This document shows positions 14,379-20,909 of a stretch of 20,909 bases of DNA, in pieces; position 1 is the first letter of the stretch; each line of letters begins with the position of its first letter. A model generated the notes under the pieces. It was not told the DNA's origin, ran no database searches, and saw nothing but the letters and a program-made list of their open reading frames with translations. Origin of the DNA: a virus; IMG/VR virus record IMGVR_UViG_3300037485_000558, positions 1-20,909 of that record; one strand, 5' to 3'. The position numbers and the translations under genes are program-made.

Positions 14379-15422
14379 TCATGCGTTGTTAATCAACACA
14401 CAGTTAACGTAGTTCACACCAGCTAACTTGTCAGATGCTTCGTAGATGTCAGTTGGAAGAGTCACCAACTTACCGATAGCAGTCACGATAACGGAAAGGT
14501 TACCGCAGTCATCCTTCAACGTCAAGTCAACAGGAACTCCTGCTGCCGTGAAAGCGATCGTGCGAGAGTAACCAGCACCAGCAGATGGTTGGAAACCGTT
14601 GTTCCACTCAGCAAGGTTGTAAGATAACCATTGGATTGCTCCAGCAGTAGTTACCAATGCGTGAGATTGGTCTCCTTGTGCAGCAGCTAAACGGCTGTCA
14701 TAAGCGAAACCGAAACCGTTCTGCTGACTGATAGCCAACAAGTCAAGTCCGTTCTGAGAGCAGCAACCAGCCTTAACAGCGTTTGCGTAGCGTTGCATAG
14801 CAGCACCACCGAAAGCGATAGGAGCAGATGGGTAGTTAGCCATCTGTGTAGCCTGAGTGATGTCAGCAAGAGCGAACTCGTTAACAGCACCACCTGAAGC
14901 TACCGTCTTAATCTGAAGACAGTCACCTGACATAGTGAAGAAACCATCAACGTCAGTACCCCATGCTCCGATAGCAGCAACAGCTTGTGTAGCAGCAGCA
15001 GAAGCAACCTTACGGTCTACAACATCCATCAAGCGCATAACGCTCTCCAAGAAGTATACTGAGTTATCCTGACAATGACGAGCGATGTCAGCACCTGAGA
15101 TTAACTGAGAAGCCTGATAGGTATCAGTTGTTTCAAGTGTGTAAGTGGTAGTTGAATCACCGTACAAGTTAGTCGCAGTACAGTTGCTGATGTCAGCACC
15201 TTCTACAACTTCTGTTTCGGGTAGACGTTGAATCCAACGTGCTTCAACCGTGCGAAGTTTACCGCCTCCTGGCGCAACTTGCATTTTAATCATCTTCACA
15301 TTCTCAGGTGAGTTAAGATACTCAAGGAAAGGAAGGGCTTCACGTTGACCAACTTCTATAAAGAGTTCGCCAAGCGGTGCTTGAATGTTAGGACATTCGG
15401 ATAGTAATCGAGAGATAGACAT
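14379..15422 (-). CDS. Probable major capsid protein
   Basis: A 347-residue protein placed where the HK97-fold major capsid gene is expected: after the portal, minor head and scaffold genes and directly before a strong terminator. Its features fit: length about 350, an N-terminal helix (MSISRLLSECPNI), a central region with alternating helices and strands, many small residues (APIAFGGAAMQRYANAVKAG), and a tail rich in strands (PVDLTLKDDCGNLSVIVTAI). It contains no enzymatic motif. GC content is higher than in the neighbouring HNH gene, as for long-resident structural genes. It is called by context and composition, not by a motif. Confidence 0.78.
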   Translation of the reverse strand: MSISRLLSECPNIQAPLGELFIEVGQREALPFLEYLNSPENVKMIKMQVAPGGGKLRTVEARWIQRLPETEVVEGADISNCTATNLYGDSTTTYTLETTDTYQASQLISGADIARHCQDNSVYFLESVMRLMDVVDRKVASAAATQAVAAIGAWGTDVDGFFTMSGDCLQIKTVASGGAVNEFALADITQATQMANYPSAPIAFGGAAMQRYANAVKAGCCSQNGLDLLAISQQNGFGFAYDSRLAAAQGDQSHALVTTAGAIQWLSYNLAEWNNGFQPSAGAGYSRTIAFTAAGVPVDLTLKDDCGNLSVIVTAIGKLVTLPTDIYEASDKLAGVNYVNCVLINNA

Positions 15423-15423
15423 T

Positions 15424-15489
15424 TTAGTTCGTCTTTAAGTTTGGATTTCCGCTCTGTTCAAGGTTGAGGGATTCACCTACTTGTCTCAT
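15424..15489 (-). CDS. Possible 21-aa micro-ORF before the capsid gene
   Basis: ATG 15489-15487 opens MRQVGESLNLEQSGNPNLKT and a last Asn, with TAA at 15426-15424, one base before the capsid ATG. The frame stays open upstream into the end of the HNH gene (QLRQQVVTHDSN before the Met), so a longer product from a non-ATG start is possible. It may serve translational coupling of the capsid gene, or be the remnant of a gene cut by the HNH insertion. Weak evidence. Confidence 0.3.
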   Translation of the reverse strand: MRQVGESLNLEQSGNPNLKTN

Positions 15490-15545
15490 GTTAGAGTCAT
15501 GAGTGACTACTTGCTGTCTTAATTGCGATGTAAAGATAATGAAAG

Positions 15546-16124
15546 TTATTTTATTGCCATCCAATTATCTGAAACTGAATCTTGAAGTTCAGCAACATCG
15601 TTTGGTCTATAATCAGATTCGTTTTTATTTGACTTCTCAAGATTACAAGACTTGCATAATACTTGAAGATTATCGATGGAAAGTTCCAGTTCAATAAACT
15701 TTGACCTTGGCTTTATGTGGTCAATATGAAACTCTCCTTTTGTTTCACCACACTTCATGCAGCATCTGCCGTGTTTATACAGAACTTTTCTTCTTAACGA
15801 AATCCATGCCTTTGATTTATAGAAGTTTGTGTATGCTTTCTTTTCATGCTTACTAAGGTCAATATATTGCTTAGTAGGTTTGATGCTTTCAAATGTTAGA
15901 TTGTTGGCTCTGAATTGGTTTACTATCCATTCAACATAATCACCGTCGACTGAATTTGACGAAAGTCTTGCGTAGTCGTAGACAAGTTCTCTTTTGTTTT
16001 TATTTCGGGTCTTGATTTTATTTAGAATTAAAACTTGATGCAAACTATCAAAGCAATTATCAAGCACAGTAACACCATGCTGCTTCATTAATCTTGTATC
16101 GAATTTATATTTATTGAATTGCAT
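15546..16124 (-). CDS. HNH endonuclease (probable free-standing homing type)
   Basis: A 192-residue protein from ATG 16124. The C-terminal HNH domain is complete: C122-x2-C125 (CCMKCG), HIDHIKPRS (133-136 carrying the catalytic His), N152 and LCKSCN (C157, C160) closing the zinc site. The N-terminal 100 residues are basic and probably bind DNA. The frame opens further upstream at a GTG (16190), but that part overlaps the terminator at 16145-16170, so the downstream ATG is preferred. It splits the scaffold and capsid genes, normally adjacent, and is more AT-rich than both. That fits a mobile homing endonuclease; a packaging HNH usually sits near terminase. Confidence 0.85.
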   Translation of the reverse strand: MQFNKYKFDTRLMKQHGVTVLDNCFDSLHQVLILNKIKTRNKNKRELVYDYARLSSNSVDGDYVEWIVNQFRANNLTFESIKPTKQYIDLSKHEKKAYTNFYKSKAWISLRRKVLYKHGRCCMKCGETKGEFHIDHIKPRSKFIELELSIDNLQVLCKSCNLEKSNKNESDYRPNDVAELQDSVSDNWMAIK

Positions 16125-16144
16125 AAGACGATAAATTATAGGAT

Positions 16145-16170
16145 AAAAAAGGGTAACATTTCTGCTACCC
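16145..16170 (-). terminator. Intrinsic terminator after scaffold gene
   Basis: On the minus strand an 8-bp stem GGGTAGCA/TGTTACCC (one G-U pair) closes a GAAA tetraloop (16162-16159) and is followed by TTTTTT (16150-16145). It lies 40 bp after the scaffold stop and before the HNH start. TATATTTG at 16209-16202 just upstream matches the -7 consensus but lacks a clear -33 element. Confidence 0.87.
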
Positions 16171-16209
16171 TCTTCCGTCAACATAAACACACAAAGCGAT
16201 TCAAATATA

Positions 16210-17034
16210 CTATAATCCTAAGAAACGAGGGTTGACACTCTTAACTTTTTGGTTGTTACCGTCAGCTTGTTGCTGAAATGTAGGCTTCGCACTACTGCCA
16301 AACGTCTTCCCTGCGTGAGGGTTCTTCTGAATTATCCCTGCGTCGGTAGCTTCTTTCAATAACACCTCCGAGATGCCTAGAAATTGACCAGCTTTGGCGG
16401 TCGATTTAAGACGTTCTCCCGTCTTCTTATCTTTCATGATAGGGCTACCGTCATCTTCGATGTCGATAACGTACTTATCAGATATCACAGACTTGAATCC
16501 TCGTATCGTTATCTCGTTAACCGATGGGTCAAGTTTGATAGCTGACAGTTCTTTCTCAAAAACCGAGTTGATTGTCGAGGCTTTTAGATCCGTCTTCACT
16601 TTCTCCTTGTACTGGTCAAACTGAGCGATGGCTTCTTGTCTAGCAACGTCAAGTTCTGTCGACTTCTTTTCAAGAGTCGTGTATTTCTTCTCCCATTCTT
16701 TGATGACAGCTTCAGAACCGTTGCCTGATGCTCTCTTTTCCCACTCTTCACGCTGTGCTTCGAATGCTTCTTTAGCTTTCTCGGATGCACCACGTATCAC
16801 ATCCTCAATCTTCTTGTCTTTAAAGTCATCTTCGGTCAATACTACACCGAAAGGTTCGAATGACTTACGTGCTACGTTGGCAATGCTGCCCGTTACACGT
16901 CCAATTTTAGAGGATAACTCCTCAGACTTTATCCACGCTGCGGAGAACTTCTCCTTTGCCTCGTCTATTGATTCTACTTCGTTTAGGTTTAGGAATTTCA
17001 GTAACTCCTGTGCTTCGTTCTCTTTGAGTGCCAT
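16210..17034 (-). CDS. Head scaffold candidate, coiled coil
   Basis: A 274-residue, highly charged protein between the minor head and capsid genes, the usual site of the scaffold. Residues about 85-165 are a long coiled coil (ASEKAKEAFEAQREEWEKRA; EKKYTTLEKKSTELDVARQE). A compact domain follows (about 185-240, VNEITIRGFKSVISDKYVID), then a flexible Gln/Asn/Gly-rich tail ending VNPRFLGL, typical of scaffolds that contact the shell through the C-terminus. It would guide assembly of the procapsid and leave before DNA packaging. No protease motif is seen, so no self-cleavage is suggested. Confidence 0.78.
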   Translation of the reverse strand: MALKENEAQELLKFLNLNEVESIDEAKEKFSAAWIKSEELSSKIGRVTGSIANVARKSFEPFGVVLTEDDFKDKKIEDVIRGASEKAKEAFEAQREEWEKRASGNGSEAVIKEWEKKYTTLEKKSTELDVARQEAIAQFDQYKEKVKTDLKASTINSVFEKELSAIKLDPSVNEITIRGFKSVISDKYVIDIEDDGSPIMKDKKTGERLKSTAKAGQFLGISEVLLKEATDAGIIQKNPHAGKTFGSSAKPTFQQQADGNNQKVKSVNPRFLGL

Positions 17035-17149
17035 AGTTTAATTCGATTGGTTTTAGTTCTATTTCTCGACCGCCGTTCTTAATTAGCAGTTCAGCAACCA
17101 TAGGGGATGCTTTCTTGATTGTGCCGTCCGGCATGACGATTATCTTCAT
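16922..17149 (-). CDS. Small protein overlapping the scaffold start
   Basis: A 75-residue frame from ATG 17149. The first 38 residues (MKIIVMPDGTIKKASPMVAE, LLIKNGGREIELKPIEL) lie outside any other gene and look genuine: a beta-strand start and a helix, resembling the short conserved phage proteins often found between minor head and scaffold genes. The last 37 residues, Arg/Lys-rich, overlap the scaffold gene by 113 bp in another frame. Start is 36 bp after the stop of the gpF-like gene and is preceded by TATCTTTG, a -7 consensus match without a well-spaced -33. The long overlap lowers certainty about the C-terminal half. Confidence 0.55.
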   Translation of the reverse strand: MKIIVMPDGTIKKASPMVAELLIKNGGREIELKPIELNYGTQRERSTGVTEIPKPKRSRINRRGKGEVLRSVDKV

Positions 17150-17185
17150 TGAAACAAAGATAGTAATAAGTTTGATTGTGTAGTA

Positions 17186-18097
17186 TCAATCAATGTAACC
17201 TTCGGCTTTCGCTCTTTCGATTACTTCGGGTGGCACTCTCTTAAGTTCAAGAGGTATAAGTACGTGCCGACAGTTCCAGCCACCAAGAAAGGTGAAAATA
17301 CTACGTGAATCCGTTCCTGCTATCTCACCTTCCCACGTACCGCCCTTGATATCGGTCAGCCCTCCTGAGTTCTTCCCATCACCCCATGCCTCTATCTCTT
17401 TCCGATGAAATACTTCTCCTTCACGGTGTTGGCAGAACGGTCTTGTCGTTGGTATCTCACCGCCAGCATAACGAAAAAATTGAATGTTTAGGTTCTCAGC
17501 CACGACAACAGAATAAGAACGGTCAGAGATAGCCTGTGCCGTTGTTGCCGTTGTCTTTATGTTAGCCAATAACCTACCGTCAGCCTTATCAGTACCAAGC
17601 AGCACCGTTTCAAGTGATTTGACAGCCTCTCTTAATGGCGCACGGGCAGCCACGTTAGAGGTAAGTTGTTCAAGGAATGGAAGAGTGACTCTGTTGCGAA
17701 GTCCTGAGCCGATGAAGGCATCGATAGCGTTTGCCTTTGTCAGTTGAAGCAATGCCTTCTGAGCCGATGTAGGTTCAAAGGACTGGTCGAACTTCTTGGC
17801 TATATCGTTGGTGAGTTGTATCCCCTCGTCAATACCATTTAGAAACGATTTAACAGCATCTTGATACTCTGCCCCTGCTAGTAGCTTATTGAGCCTTTCG
17901 CCTATCGCTCCGATTCGTTTAATGTTGTCATCGGTCTGTAAGATGTTACCATCGGCATCGACATCAAAGGAGTTGAGTAAGGGTGAAAGTTCACGCCATA
18001 CCTTTAACTGCACCTTAACCGCATCGGTGGCAAGGTTCTCAGGTGTTGCCTCAAAGAGGGCAATCTTTTTCTTTACTAACTCATCAAACGATGCCAC
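17186..18097 (-). CDS. Minor head protein, Mu gpF-like
   Basis: A 303-residue protein. The C-terminal domain (about 215-285) carries the Mu gpF-like signature: TTRPFCQHREGEVFHRKEIE (C222, H224, R225), then GG...GWNCRHVLIP (C276, R277, H278). These Cys/His residues probably form a metal site. The N-terminal 200 residues are helical. In Mu and SPP1-type phages this protein is in the head and helps assembly or DNA ejection. It overlaps the portal stop by 14 bp, the usual portal/minor-head arrangement. Confidence 0.85.
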   Translation of the reverse strand: MASFDELVKKKIALFEATPENLATDAVKVQLKVWRELSPLLNSFDVDADGNILQTDDNIKRIGAIGERLNKLLAGAEYQDAVKSFLNGIDEGIQLTNDIAKKFDQSFEPTSAQKALLQLTKANAIDAFIGSGLRNRVTLPFLEQLTSNVAARAPLREAVKSLETVLLGTDKADGRLLANIKTTATTAQAISDRSYSVVVAENLNIQFFRYAGGEIPTTRPFCQHREGEVFHRKEIEAWGDGKNSGGLTDIKGGTWEGEIAGTDSRSIFTFLGGWNCRHVLIPLELKRVPPEVIERAKAEGYID

Positions 18098-19997
18098 TCA
18101 ATAGATTTTGTTGGGCTTGTTGGATTGGATCTAATACCTCACGCACCTTACTAACTGCCGCCTCACGAAGGATCGTGACTTGCTCCGACATCGGTAGGCT
18201 GATAAAAGTAGGATTGTCCTGAGTTGGTACGAAGTCTCTCATCAACTCCATGATAAGCTGTGGTGCTGATTGATGTAGTACGTCTTGCCATTTCTCAACC
18301 GTGCCGTTTCCGATACGAGCAAGTACATCAGCACTGCTCATAAGAAGTAACTCATCGGCATTGACAATCAATTCATAGATAGCAGAACTTTGGTCATCGG
18401 TATAGTTTACCGCCTTGATGTAGTTGTATACGTTGGCATAGGTCACCGCAGGAGGAACACCAGCCTTGATACCTTCGCTGATTAGAGCGAGGTAGTCAGA
18501 TGGTGTACTGATATCGAAGGATGTTGGATAGACTAACGTAACACCTCCGAAGTATTCACCATAACGCATCTTACCCATTGTAACCAAGCAGAACTCGTAG
18601 ATAGAGAACAACTGGTCAGAGATAGGCTTAACGAATGCGTACAACGCTCGCATCTTATTGAGTGAGCCTGTCGCTGTTGATGCCTCTCCTATCGTTCCTG
18701 TTGAGTCAGATGATGGAAGGTGAAGTATCTGTCTTGACTTGGTAAGATGGGTGTCAATTTCTTTTCTCAGGAAGTCGAGCGTGTCCATCGGAGGACTAAC
18801 GAACTTCATGTAATCGCCACTTAGACCGCTATCACCTTCGCTTAGTGATGTCTTAGGCTTAACGAGTAGCATACCCGTTGGAGAGAATCTACTCTTTACA
18901 CCAGCACCGTTACAAGAAGGGCAAGTCATGTAGCCACCTCCGATAGCGTTGAACACCTGACCTGAGTCGCATCTGTTACCTTCACGATCCGTGAACTCAC
19001 ATATCTCACCGAGAGCGACCATGAAAGGGAATGCCGATGTAGCCTTGCTCATCTGAAGGTAGGACTCATCGAGTACCACTTGGTCAAGCAAAGGAACAGC
19101 GGTCGTAAATGGTGACTGGAAGAGTAACTCACTACCTATCATTTGAGGTGTACCCATCAGCTTCTTGCACGGCACATAGCCAAGGTCATGAGCGAAGTAA
19201 AGCACAGGCTGACCGAATACCATATCCGACTTCTTACCTACCTGTTCAATCCTCCAAATGTTAGTGTTATCGTACAGTTCAAGGACGATACCACTCTCTT
19301 CGTTCTTAGAGCCGTTCTTAACGACTGACTTATCTTCATCGAGGACTAAGTACCACTCATCCAATTCTTGCCCTACAATTCGCTTACACGAGTAATAAGA
19401 TGGCATCGGCTTGATAAGGTTGTTCGACAGGGCTAACTCTTCGGTATCACCTTCTACCAGTTCCATGTCGAAGTCTTCCGGCTCGATGGCGATAATACCA
19501 TTCGGGTCAATTAGCTTCAGCGTTGGTAGAAGTGACTTGATAAAAGACTCCAATGAGCCGAACTTCTCAATCTCGTTATTGACGAAGTGCTGGAAAGTAT
19601 CTTCACCGAATCGCTCGTCTGTCTCTGCATTGTACTTGATGCTCCAATTTTGGTCAGCAAAGGCACGAGATATAGTTGAGCGAAAGTCTTCAAACACATT
19701 GAGCGTTGATGGCTTGTAGTTCGCCTTGATGTACTCCGCTTGTGCATCGGTCTGATTCGGCGCACGAACAGAGAGAAGGTGTTCGGGGTAGACATCAGCA
19801 CGGGCATGAGGGAGGATAGAGTCATAGAGCATGGCTGCGAAGTTGTACCCATCCCAATACTCAGGATAGGGCAGCACTCCGACTCTTCGCTTACTGATAT
19901 AGTTAGTCGCAGTCTGTGCCTCGGCGTTCTTATGCGCCTTGGTCTTAGCTGCGAACTTGCCTACTATTCTGTTAATCTCCTCTACCGATAGTGCCAT
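18084..19997 (-). CDS. Portal protein
   Basis: A 637-residue protein in portal position, directly before the Mu gpF-like gene. It has the helix-rich, acidic layout of portal proteins, with a stem-like part (FLRKEIDTHLTKSRQILHLP, about 420-440) and a C-terminal helical crown rich in Gln/Glu. An internal four-Cys knuckle is unusual: C333 and C343 (EICEFTDREGNRCD) plus C359-x2-C362 in CPSCNGAG, a DnaJ-like zinc motif. The ring would form the DNA gate at one head vertex. The start overlaps the stop of a Cys micro-ORF as TAATG (19999-19995). Confidence 0.8.
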   Translation of the reverse strand: MALSVEEINRIVGKFAAKTKAHKNAEAQTATNYISKRRVGVLPYPEYWDGYNFAAMLYDSILPHARADVYPEHLLSVRAPNQTDAQAEYIKANYKPSTLNVFEDFRSTISRAFADQNWSIKYNAETDERFGEDTFQHFVNNEIEKFGSLESFIKSLLPTLKLIDPNGIIAIEPEDFDMELVEGDTEELALSNNLIKPMPSYYSCKRIVGQELDEWYLVLDEDKSVVKNGSKNEESGIVLELYDNTNIWRIEQVGKKSDMVFGQPVLYFAHDLGYVPCKKLMGTPQMIGSELLFQSPFTTAVPLLDQVVLDESYLQMSKATSAFPFMVALGEICEFTDREGNRCDSGQVFNAIGGGYMTCPSCNGAGVKSRFSPTGMLLVKPKTSLSEGDSGLSGDYMKFVSPPMDTLDFLRKEIDTHLTKSRQILHLPSSDSTGTIGEASTATGSLNKMRALYAFVKPISDQLFSIYEFCLVTMGKMRYGEYFGGVTLVYPTSFDISTPSDYLALISEGIKAGVPPAVTYANVYNYIKAVNYTDDQSSAIYELIVNADELLLMSSADVLARIGNGTVEKWQDVLHQSAPQLIMELMRDFVPTQDNPTFISLPMSEQVTILREAAVSKVREVLDPIQQAQQNLLSGIV

Positions 19998-20077
19998 TAT
20001 GCTACTACTTTAGTTGTTGGCTTGTTGATGATGTTAGAGCCGCACTTCTTGCCGCCACATAGTTGTATGCTTTTCAT
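19997..20077 (-). CDS. 26-aa cysteine micro-protein coupled to portal
   Basis: ATG 20077-20075 begins one base after the methyltransferase stop (TGA 20081-20079). The frame gives MKSIQLCGGKKCGSNIINKP, then TTKVVA, and its TAA (19999-19997) overlaps the portal ATG by one base (TAATG). Filling the gap exactly between two genes with coupled junctions argues that it is translated. Two Cys in C-x4-C (CGGKKC) with Lys/Gly could bind a metal or be a disulfide or redox site. Alternatively it is only a coupling leader for the portal. Function unknown. Confidence 0.55.
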   Translation of the reverse strand: MKSIQLCGGKKCGSNIINKPTTKVVA

Positions 20078-20078
20078 A

Positions 20079-20666
20079 TCACGCAAAGTTACGATGTAAG
20101 ATTGACAATCCCCGACCTTCGGGAGTGTTTAAAGTTACCGTGTTATAGCCGAATGACTTAGCGTATTCGACAAGGTGGCGAGGGTCATCAAGGTGGATGG
20201 TATCGTGATAGACGAACACACCGCCACGAGAGAGCAACCGCTCCAATACTTTGAACTCAGGTAAGATGTTATCCCACGAATGGTCACCGTCAACGAAGAT
20301 AAGGTCGAAGTGGTTTGGCTGCATCTTAGCGCACTTGTTGATTGAAGTACCGAGAACGAACTCAATCACTTTCCCGTTAGCGTTCTCCATCATCGCCTTG
20401 GTATCTTCTACCCTGTAATCGTTGATATCAACACCGATATACTGACCGCCGTTAGGTAGTGCCTCAATGATTGACTTCGTTGTTTCGCCTTCGAACACAC
20501 CTACTTCAAGGGCTGTCATCACACGACTCATCTTGATAAGTGATGCAATGAACTTACCTACCTCATCTTCCGAGTTCCAACCATGACGAGCCACCTCATT
20601 GAATGTAGGTGTAGTGACAATTAATTCCTTCTTTGGTCTTCCGACCTTCTTGTTATCGTTTGCCAT
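20079..20666 (-). CDS. Class I SAM-dependent methyltransferase (Methyltransf_24-like)
   Basis: A 195-residue protein. Motif I is ALEVGVFEGET (52-62), motif II GVDINDY (78-84, acidic D80 for the SAM ribose), and FDLIFVDGDHSW (120-131) with D126, G127, D128, H129 that matches the O-methyltransferase-like family related to cephalosporin hydroxylases. This is followed by LLSRGGVFVYHDTIHLDDPR. The N-terminus GRPKKELIV is basic. Start ATG 20666 gives a 14-bp overlap with the gene upstream; a longer form from 20708 is possible. Substrate is unknown: these enzymes act on small molecules, sugars or proteins rather than DNA. It lies directly upstream of the portal, where a terminase would be usual. Confidence 0.8.
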   Translation of the reverse strand: MANDNKKVGRPKKELIVTTPTFNEVARHGWNSEDEVGKFIASLIKMSRVMTALEVGVFEGETTKSIIEALPNGGQYIGVDINDYRVEDTKAMMENANGKVIEFVLGTSINKCAKMQPNHFDLIFVDGDHSWDNILPEFKVLERLLSRGGVFVYHDTIHLDDPRHLVEYAKSFGYNTVTLNTPEGRGLSILHRNFA

Positions 20667-20909
20667 CAGCGTGTTTTTGTTCTGTAATTCGTACAATGGT
20701 AAATTCATGGTGAAGGTTGAACTTCCTCATGTTAATCTTTAACAACCTATCAAGCCACTCGGTATAGAATCGTGGTGTAAAGCCAGCACCTCCGTAGTAT
20801 GACTGAAGGTAGAAGTTATCTGTCACCTCTTGGTAAGACATACCTCGCTGCATAGCGAAGTGAATGAATCCACTCTCCGAGCCATTTATCCTTCCTTCGT
20901 TTTTGTAAC
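20653..20909 (-). CDS. Unknown protein, C-terminal part, cut by right edge
   Basis: The frame is open from the right edge to TGA 20655-20653 and is read in phase with base 20907, giving 84 residues. The visible part starts YKNEGRINGSESGFIHFAMQ and continues through RGMSYQEVTDNFYLQSYYGG to WLDRLLKINMRKFN and a charged tail. An internal ATG at 20853 is unlikely to be the start, because sequence upstream of it reads as good protein. I do not recognise the family and no terminase signature is visible. It may act with the neighbouring methyltransferase. Confidence 0.65.
   Translation of the reverse strand, partial: YKNEGRINGSESGFIHFAMQRGMSYQEVTDNFYLQSYYGGAGFTPRFYTEWLDRLLKINMRKFNLHHEFTIVRITEQKHADGKR

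Noticed and set aside
15546-16124. HNH as packaging (terminase-associated) nuclease
   Set aside because: It lies between scaffold and capsid, not beside a terminase, and its composition differs from the structural genes; homing type fits better.
16125-16190. Upstream extension of the HNH gene from a GTG
   Set aside because: The extension is encoded across a strong terminator hairpin and U-tract; ATG 16124 lies just after it. Kept only as a possible leader frame.
16628-17041. 137-codon plus-strand open frame
   Set aside because: It is the antisense of the scaffold gene; the encoded Ser/Phe-rich sequence mirrors its Glu/Lys-rich coiled coil and there is no plus-strand context.
1-20909. tRNA genes, CRISPR array, integrase or attachment site
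   Set aside because: I saw no cloverleaf-like segment, no regularly spaced repeats and no recombinase signature. The fibre repeats are protein repeats, not CRISPR.

Overview
The window looks like about 21 kb of a tailed bacteriophage (Caudoviricetes) infecting a member of the Bacteroidota. Every gene I can support lies on the minus strand, so transcription runs from high to low coordinates. The host guess rests on three things: Bacteroidota-type promoter elements (TTTG, 18-20 bp, TANNTTTG), signal peptides and lipoboxes of the style common in that phylum, and a secreted protein carrying a host-like Fn3/type IX-sorting tail. Genes are tightly packed, with ATGA or TAATG junctions almost everywhere. 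The longest gap without a gene is about 160 bp (7781-7941), and it holds a terminator and one copy of a repeat.

Head and virion block (20909 down to about 9165): a gene cut by the right edge, a class I SAM methyltransferase, a 26-codon cysteine micro-ORF, the portal, a Mu gpF-like minor head protein, a small overlapping gene, a coiled-coil scaffold candidate, an AT-rich HNH endonuclease, the probable major capsid protein, a terminator, a cysteine-rich virion protein, a gp10-like morphogenesis protein, a 936-residue fibre and two small fibre-associated genes. No terminase and no tape-measure gene is present. Either they lie outside the window, or the virion is short-tailed.

Lysis and accessory block (9165 down to about 4724): a GH24 endolysin with an intact E-8-C-5-T triad, a secreted Cys-rich protein with a C-terminal T9SS-like tail, an AT-rich DNMT3-like cytosine-5 methyltransferase flanked by 27-bp imperfect direct repeats, a holin candidate, a membrane protein, a protein with u-spanin architecture, and a PAS plus histidine-kinase-dimerisation protein without an ATPase domain, coupled to a small unknown gene.

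Recombination/replication block (4690 down to 1): two promoter-like sites share a 19-bp core. The first drives two small genes and an SSB-like protein that ends at a terminator. The second drives a coupled chain: coiled-coil protein, small protein, HTH protein, small protein, PD-(D/E)XK (exonuclease VIII-like) nuclease, unknown protein, VRR-NUC nuclease and a small lipoprotein cut at or near its end by the window edge.

The most noteworthy items are the phage-borne PAS-HisKA protein, the captured T9SS-type secreted protein, the repeat-flanked methyltransferase, the Cys micro-ORF next to the portal, and a protein-like in-frame extension after the capsid stop codon.
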